Source: Hydnum rufescens UP504 (lineage: Eukaryota > Basidiomycota > Agaricomycetes > Cantharellales > Hydnaceae). Taken from it: a stretch of 36,121 nt of DNA. How positions within the stretch are numbered: position 1 is the stretch's first letter; the number at the start of each line of letters is the position of its first letter. Shown here piece after piece: positions 30,789 through 36,121 of this stretch. Below the pieces are notes generated by a model that was not told the DNA's origin, did no database searches, and saw only the letters and a list, made by a program, of their open reading frames with translations. Made by a program: the position numbers and the translations under genes. The stretch is taken from the NCBI GenBank assembly GCA_014904985.1, contig MU129121.1, positions 64,240 through 100,360 of the forward strand. Reading direction: 5' to 3'.

Positions 30789-30945
30789 GATGGCGGGTGC
30801 CATTAAGTCCCCATCAATTGAGTCAAAGTGTGGAACTGGTCCTTCGGCAATGGCTTGGTGAGAATATCAGGTGAGTTGACGGTCAGTCAGTATATATTCG
30901 AGGTAATGGATCCGTCTTCAAGTTTCTCGCAGACGAAGTGGTGGC

Positions 30946-31329
30946 CTACTTCAATGTGTTTGGTCCGCTCAGAAAATCTCTCGTTTGCTTGCAATTGCTA
31001 TGGCTGATTGGATTATCTATGTAAATAATCATCAGGGTCACGCATCGGATATGAGAGATCACTGAGTAAGTGCCGGTACCAGAGGCATCACGTGTTCCTG
31101 TGTTACGGCATATACTCTGCTTCAGTACTAGAGAGGACAACACTAGGACTGCTTTCGTGGAGGTCCAACCAACAGGTGCGCCACACATGATCCAGAGAGA
31201 TCCTGAGATGGACTTGCGGTCTGTTGGGTCCTGGCCCAGTCTGAGTCCATGTATCCATGGAGCACCGCAGTTTGATCCATCAAATGTAAGACTTGCGTCT
31301 TTACTTCTTAACAAGATACCGGTATACAC
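30946..31329 (-). pseudogene. RNase H fragment of the copia pol
   Basis: Copia-type RNase H: DPTDRKSISGSLWIMCG followed by GWTSTKAVLVLSSL, where WTSTKQ..VALSSTEAEY is usual. The aspartate-bearing stretch before it (YSDADWA in relatives) is changed (HGLRLGQ), and the ALSSTEAEY part is frameshifted. 31330-31505 holds further shifted fragments. Nonfunctional. Confidence 0.7.
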
Positions 31330-31505
31330 TTTAAGGGCGGAAAGGTGTTCATCTCCCTGGAGTGGCTGCGTGATGGCTCAGGTATCCGACGGCAAAGGCA
31401 AGATCAGGCCGGGTGCCTATCATCGCGTACATCACAGATCCAAGCATGGATTGGTAGAGTTTAAGTCGATGGCTGGTGAGTCATTTCTCAAGTCTCAGTT
31501 TTGAA

Positions 31506-31866
31506 TCATGGGGTGGCTGTCGGCTGGGCCTCGGACATATTGAAACGCTCGAGAATATCGCAGGTGTAGAGATCCTGGGATATTGTAATAGTGCGCTGAG
31601 TACAGATCACGCACAATTTTAATGCCGGTATACCAGTGAAGATCTCCCATGTAGTGCATGTCAAAGTGCCAAGGAGGTCTTCCTTCCACCGAACTAGCGA
31701 GGGTTTGGCTACAGCAAGCATTACATCATCAACATGAGGCACCGAGGATGGCTGTTCCACTTTCATCACATTGGTGAATACTGCGTAATCCGAGTCTGTC
31801 GAATCCAAGCCAATCTTGGCAAACTCAGTCTTCATTTCTAGGTACCACTCTCACGATGCGGCCTGT
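31506..31866 (-). pseudogene. Reverse transcriptase C-terminal half, frameshifted
   Basis: VLYGLKQA is recognisable at 31866-31890, followed by a stop and then WYLEMKTEFAKIGLDS. The active-site motif reads HVDDVMLA, where YVDDxLIA is typical. After it the frame runs on to a stop at 31506 with loss of similarity. It is separated by a frameshift from the N-terminal half upstream. Confidence 0.75.
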
Positions 31867-33231
31867 TTAAGACCATAGAGGACTTCGGAGGAGCTGCCAG
31901 ACTAGTCCAGGGTTTGGTAGAGTGAAAAGCCGGGGGTGGTTCCATATAGATAATCTCCCTGCAGTACACGGGATGGAGGAAGGCGATTTCACATCAAAAT
32001 GTACCAGCTCAAGGTCGAATTTTGCAGCGAGAGCGAGGATAACAAAAAATGTTTGCTTTCGGATAGTCGGCGCATAGGTTTCGAAAAAATCAATGCCAGG
32101 TACCTCAGTGTATCCTTTTGCGACAACGCGAGCTCGGTATTTTTCAATTGCGCCACTTGAGGTTCGTTTAATCTTGAAAACCCAACGGCTTCCAACGACT
32201 TGCCGTTCTGGAGGTCTCTCGACCCACTCAAATGTCTTGGTCTTCGCTAAGGCATCCATTTCATAGACACACGCTTCAAGCCATTGAGGGGCTTCAGGCG
32301 AAGCCATTGCTTCCTTATAGCTCGACGGCTCATTTGGCATGGCCAACTTTGCGTGTTCATCGCCCACTGAAGCGGAACTCGTTGGTAATTTAGAGCGGGA
32401 ATATGAGGAGAGCGTGAGTTTTGGATTTTCATCATCCCGCATAGGTCTGACAATGGTTCTCCCTGAACGACGGGGAGCAGGTGAAGTTTCGGATGACGGT
32501 TGAACCTTGGGCACTTGAATCGAAGTTTGCAGTGGTGAATCCGTGGGTGTAGGCACTGGGGCAGGTGAGTTTGGAACTTGATTATCGGATTTATCACTCA
32601 TAGGACTCGTCTGACTTCCTTCTTGCCCATTAGCATTCCCCCTTTCAACCGTTGGACCAACTTCAATTTCGACATGTTCTGTCGTGCCCGTTCCTTCGTC
32701 AAATATAACGTCGCGAGACTCGTAAAATCGTTTGGATTGACGGTCATAAACTCGGTAAGCCTTTTTGGTGTCTGAATAGCCAAGGTATATGCATTCGACA
32801 CTGCGGGCATTTAGCTTGTCGCGATACTTTTCCGGAACTTGGACGTGTGCCTTACAGCCAAAAATACGGAGACGTGAAAGGTTCGGTTTCTGTCCAAAGT
32901 ACGCTTCATGGGGTGTGGTATTCCCCGGTAGAGCCTGGATGGGGTAATGTTGTGGATATGTACAGCATGTTGTACTGCGTATCCCCAGAAAGCTTTTGGG
33001 AGTCCTGCGTCTTGTAGGAGGATTGCGCATGTCCCATGATGTAGCCATTTGCACCTCAGCAACACCATTTTCAGGGGGAGTATCGGGATTTGTGGTCTCG
33101 TGCTTCTGCCCCATTTCTTTAAGTAGGCCTTGAAGTCTTTCGAGCCATATTCCCCTCTGCTGTTGTTGGAGGGATAAATCCCTACACCATAGAATCCTCA
33201 TCCTCGGCCCATTTTCCCTATGAACAATCAA
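31867..33231 (-). pseudogene. Integrase C-terminal part and reverse transcriptase N-terminal half
   Basis: A 454-codon frame. It contains TNPDTPPENGVAE (region of the third catalytic acid of the integrase, PENG-type) and TPHEAYFGQKPNLSRLRIFG with RDKLNARSVECIYLGYS (the usual copia integrase C-terminal region). A Ser/Pro-rich linker follows, then the RVT_2-type start ALAKTKTFEWVERPP, VGSRWVFKIKR, RARVVAKGYTEVPGIDF, ETYAP and HFDVKS, where the frame is lost. Just upstream RGEYGSKDF occurs in another frame, with Ser-Arg in place of the catalytic Asp-Arg/Asn. Two further frameshifts lie around 32900-33100 (NGYIMGH-type sequence displaced). Confidence 0.8.
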
Positions 33232-33439
33232 TTATATGTCACCGCACTCATTTAATTATATCGCCATTCGTTTATTCATGAAATCAATTGGATCCTACCC
33301 TTTCCAACCCATAATATCACCTCATTCCTTTACCATGTCCACCAGTCAATTTATTGACTATCCGTCGGACTTCAACAGTCCTCATCAAAAAGGGGCAGTT
33401 TATGCCCTACTTCAAGTCCATTTTCTTTGGACAAGGCAA

Positions 33440-34768
33440 TTCAACTTGCCATCTTTCTTCAAGACTGGGTGACTTGCCTGCTCTTCCAAGTCATCCTACT
33501 GCCTTAAGGGTGACAGATTGTGATTATGTAACGATGCGGACCGGGCCTAGTTCCAATTCTGGACTCGCGGATCCGTCACATGATCCAGATAGGGCTGCAC
33601 TACTCTGAAGGAGTATTTTTCGAATTTCTCCGTCAGTTTTGATCGGATCGACTCGAAACGACCGCGCCCGGAAAGATGCGAATCGTACCTATCGAACGGT
33701 ACCAAACATGAAACGAACGGATCAAAAATGCGGTCCCTGTAACAATATCTTGCCATGATTCATACTCTGAAGGAGTATTGTTCGAATTTCTCCGTCAGTT
33801 TTGATCGGATCGACTCGAAACGACCATGCCCTAAAAGCTGTTAAAAATACGCATCGAACGGTACTGAGGCAAAACGAGCGGACGCGAACTCCATTTTTCA
33901 CAAGATAACTCCCTCCCCATGACTCCCCTTTGCTCCACCATTCAAAATAGCGAATTACTTCCGGCCCTCTTATGTCCGATGGAGAAGACCATCAGGGCAA
34001 CCTATTCCATTTTCCTTAAGGGAAATTGTCCAGGTTTGAGGAGGAATACCATGTAATGTGTCAATCTCCCCTTTTATCTTGAAATTGGAATATCTCCATC
34101 AGTTTTGAAATCACTTCAACTTGCCATCTTTCTTCAAGACTGGGTGACTGCCTGCTCTTCCAAGTCATCCTACTGCCTTAAGGGTGACAGATTTGATTAT
34201 GTAACGATCGGACGGGCCTAGTTCCAATTCTGGACTCGCGGATCCGTTCACATGATCCAGATAGGGGCTGCACTACTCTGAAGGAGTATTTTTCGAATTT
34301 CTCCGTCAGTTTTGATCGGATCGACTCGAAACGACCGCGCCCGAAAGATGCGAATCGTACCTATCGAACGGTACCAAACATGAAACGAACGGATCAAAAA
34401 TGCGGTCCCTGAACAATATCTTGCCATGATTCATACTCTGAAGGAGTATGTTCGAATTTCTCCTCAGTTTTGATCGATCGACTCGAAACGACCATGCCCT
34501 AAAAGCTGTTAAAAATACGCATCGAACGGTACTGAGGGCAAAACGAGCGGACGCGAACTCCATTTTTCACAAGATAACTCCTCCCCATGACTCCCCCTTT
34601 GCTCCACCATTCAAAATAGCGAATTACTTCCGCCCTCTATGTCCGATGGAGAAGACCATCAGGCAACCTATCCATTTTTCCTTAAGGGAAATTGTCCAGG
34701 TTTGAAGGAGGAATACCATGTAATGTGTCAATCTCCCTTTTATCTTGAAATTGGAATATTTCCATCAG
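33440..34768. repeat. Two 0.67-kb direct repeats inside the copia element
   Basis: Copies 33440-34114 and 34115-34768 both start TTCAACTTGCCATCTTTC and differ mostly by 1-2 base indels. Each contains two smaller repeats of about 170 bp beginning CTGAAGGAGTATT (near 33604, 33773, 34279 and 34438). No copia protein similarity is visible. The block sits where protease and the N-terminal half of integrase belong. 33232-33440 is likewise not recognisable as copia coding sequence. Confidence 0.8.
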
Positions 34769-34931
34769 TTTTGAATCCTTGGCCTTCCATTCCACCGCCC
34801 TTCTGGTAGCACTTCTCAACAGTGTGGCCAGTCTGTTGGCAGTTTGAGCATTTCTTTGGTGCTTCTTCCCCCTTTTGCATCCTTTCCTGATTTAATGGTG
34901 TGTGCTTGGAATGCTGCCTTGCTGGTTTCAC
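34740..34931 (-). pseudogene. Gag zinc knuckle, out of frame with gag
   Basis: A CCHC knuckle CSNCQQTGHTVEKC (CX2CX4HX4C) in a frame different from the main gag ORF. The shift lies in a C-rich run near 34870-34890, where both frames read equivalent Lys-rich sequence. The knuckle binds the element RNA in functional relatives. Downstream similarity stops where the repeated block begins. Confidence 0.75.
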
Positions 34932-35547
34932 GTCTGTGCTGCTGTTCAGCCAGAATTAAGGTGACTACCTTTTGCGAGTCGAGTTTGTCATCTGCTGTTA
35001 CACCGATGGATGTCTGAAGGGTGGCATATGAGGGAGGAAGGGAAAGGAGGATGGCAATGGCAAAGATGTTGTTGGGGAGGCCGAATCCTAGGTTTGCAAG
35101 CTTTAGGGCATGAGCATGCAGTTCATTAATCTGCATCTCCAGGTCCAAGGCATCATTGAATTGTTCGCGCCAAATTTTACCCATCAAATATGAGATTGCT
35201 TGAACCCCAGAACCCTCATAGCGAGTACACAATGCAGTCCAGATAGCCCCTGCCTCTGTGAGGTGCATGACTCCCATAAGTGGGTCATCTTCAAGGGTGA
35301 GTGTGATCTGCTGACATGCTTTGCAGTTCTTGGTTACCCAATCTACACGTTGCTCCGCACTGGGGCCGGGTTCCCTCTTTGAGCCTGTGATGTAGTCAAG
35401 GAGATTATGCACTTCGAGAATCTCTCTCATGTGGTATTTCCACAGCATGAAGTTCCCACCATTATTAGCAAGTTTTGGGATAGATGCAAATAAACAGCCA
35501 GTGGGATCTGCTGGGGATGCAGTGCTGGACAGAGCCAATGAGCCCAT
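34816..35547 (-). CDS. Copia-type Gag (UBN2-like), truncated by frameshift
   Basis: The start MGSLALSSTA lies in the primer binding site region, nine bases from the LTR edge. Typical gag_pre/UBN2 features follow: FMLWKYHMREILEVHNLLDY, TALCTRYEG, REQFNDALDLEMQI, LPPSYATLQTSI and VVTLILAEQQHRRE. The frame ends at 34816 with unrelated residues (LPTDWPHC), because the zinc knuckle continues in another frame. In functional elements this protein forms the virus-like particle in the cytoplasm. It is the best-preserved part of the element. Confidence 0.8.
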   Translation of the reverse strand: MGSLALSSTASPADPTGCLFASIPKLANNGGNFMLWKYHMREILEVHNLLDYITGSKREPGPSAEQRVDWVTKNCKACQQITLTLEDDPLMGVMHLTEAGAIWTALCTRYEGSGVQAISYLMGKIWREQFNDALDLEMQINELHAHALKLANLGFGLPNNIFAIAILLSLPPSYATLQTSIGVTADDKLDSQKVVTLILAEQQHRRETSKAAFQAHTIKSGKDAKGGRSTKEMLKLPTDWPHC

Positions 35548-35551
35548 AACC
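35538..35551 (-). other. Primer binding site, half-tRNA(iMet) type
   Basis: On the element strand GGTTATGGGCTC follows the 5' LTR without spacer. Its complement GAGCCCATAACC matches the anticodon arm of fungal initiator Met tRNA, with the CAT anticodon. Drosophila copia is known to be primed by such an internal tRNA-iMet fragment. The ATG of gag lies within the site. Confidence 0.75.
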
Positions 35552-35791
35552 TATCAGAAGTACTGGAATAGAACTCAGTCTCGTATAAGAGCACTGAGTA
35601 GTTATTAATCTACCTGGAATAGAACTATGTACAAATGAGTATAACTATCCAAGTATGGGCCTATAGTTAGGCTTACCTCAGTCTCGTATAAGAGCACTGA
35701 GGAAAGCTACTCGGAGATGTCCGAGAATCTATACAGTCTGGACCAGAAAGGAAATGCCTTATATGGCAACCTCTATTCTTGATTACTAACA
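35552..35791 (-). repeat. 5' LTR of the copia element
   Basis: 240 bp, same ends as the copy at 30537-30777 (TGTTAG..CTGATA on the element strand). It is followed on the plus strand by the target duplication TAGAC (35792-35796). It contains two copies of the word CTCAGTCTCGTATAAGAGCACTGAG (35573-35598 and 35677-35702), probably a small internal hairpin or regulatory repeat. Confidence 0.92.
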
Positions 35792-35870
35792 TAGACATGA
35801 CTATAGACATGACTAGACATGACTAGACATGACTGTAGACATGACTAGACATGTCTAGACATGACTATAG
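35792..35870 (+). repeat. Satellite unit B, remainder after the copia insertion
   Basis: GACATGACTAGACATG repeats continue the tail interrupted at 30536 and run directly into the next unit start at 35871. Confidence 0.75.
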
Positions 35871-36121
35871 CACCTAACGCACCCTCAAAAAGCTACCTCT
35901 TAGGTGGTTCCGGTTGCATTGGCCTTTGACCTAAGAGGTGGTTTTTATATAGGCATGTCTAGGCGGTGTCTAAAGGTGTTCAAAAGATGAAAAATTTCTA
36001 AGTCCCTATAATAGGCATGCCTATCTGTGCCCACCGCAGGCGCCACTCCCAGGCTTTTTAACTATTTGATAGGCATTCTGGGGTTGATTTAGGCATGCCT
36101 AAATCAGTTGTGTCTAATGAT
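35871..36121 (+). repeat. Satellite unit B', start (continues beyond window)
   Basis: Almost identical to 29640-29892: CACCTAACGCACCCTC, hairpin ACCTCTTAGGT/ACCTAAGAGGT, then the GATTTAGGCATGCCTAAATC word. It shows head-to-tail arrangement of B units. Confidence 0.8.

Larger units (their letters stand above)
30537..35791 (-). mobile_element. Ty1/copia retrotransposon, degenerate
   Basis: A complete insertion on the minus strand: LTRs of 240 and 241 bp, TSD TAGAC (30532-30536 and 35792-35796), a primer binding site next to the 5' LTR, a polypurine-like tract before the 3' LTR, and gag then pol remnants in the copia order (integrase before reverse transcriptase before RNase H). All pol frames are broken, and the protease and N-terminal integrase part is missing. 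The LTRs differ at about six substitutions and two small indels, so the insertion is not very recent. It cannot be autonomous as it stands. Confidence 0.9.

Noticed and set aside
1..36121. tRNA, rRNA or other standard RNA genes
   Set aside because: No segment with a convincing A-box/B-box pair or cloverleaf, and no rRNA core words were seen by eye. A tRNAscan or Infernal run could overturn this.

Overview
The window looks like nuclear DNA of a filamentous fungus, most likely a basidiomycete (Agaricomycetes). The reasons are very short introns (about 50-110 nt) with GTRAGT donors and CTRAY-type branch points, GTPase genes of a kind expanded in mushrooms, and a decayed Ty1/copia element. Conventional genes are few. 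Most of the sequence is accessory DNA: intron arrays, hairpin arrays, satellites, inverted repeats and mobile elements. One assembly gap (25866-25890) lies inside it.

Layout. (1) 1-600: two intron units on the + strand. Each has a hairpin just before the 5' splice site and a second hairpin inside the intron. (2) 2180-4410, minus: a decayed P-loop GTPase gene whose Walker A lysine is replaced by Glu. (3) 4948-6296, plus: an intact multi-exon P-loop GTPase gene, head to head with the decayed one. (4) 6297-12336: the most striking object, about 80 consecutive intron-like units of about 63-106 nt. The segments between them are 3-nt 'microexons' (79 of 3 nt and a last one of 6 nt), none of them a stop codon. 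With a plausible 71-nt intron, the GTPase reading frame runs in phase 0 straight into this array. (5) 12560-15444: a TATA-like promoter, small coding fragments, a 303-codon ORF and repeated terminal modules.

(6) 15650-28140 has a symmetric architecture. Two arrays of hairpin-bearing introns, one on the minus strand at 15940-17930 and one on the plus strand at 26300-27960, point outward from a shared promoter-like inverted repeat (18060-18341 and 25983-26262). They are bounded by inverted terminal modules at 15335-15444 and 28040-28200. Stem sequences differ between units while pairing is kept, so the structure covaries. Between the arrays lie a proline-rich or minisatellite stretch, an AGACATGTCT satellite element (20292-22255), and a 3.6-kb palindrome without spacer centred at 24039/24040, followed by the gap and a second, 92-bp palindrome. 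(7) 28583-36121: head-to-tail satellite units beginning CACCTAAYGCACCCTC. One is split by a Ty1/copia retrotransposon (30537-35791, minus) with 240-nt LTRs, a 5-bp TAGAC target duplication and a half-tRNA-iMet type primer binding site. Its pol is frameshifted, and the protease and early integrase part is replaced by a twice-repeated noncoding block.

The two best candidates for an undescribed system are the 3-nt microexon array fused to a GTPase gene, and the family of introns with paired exonic and intronic hairpins seen at three loci. All splice sites were read by eye; no transcript data were available.
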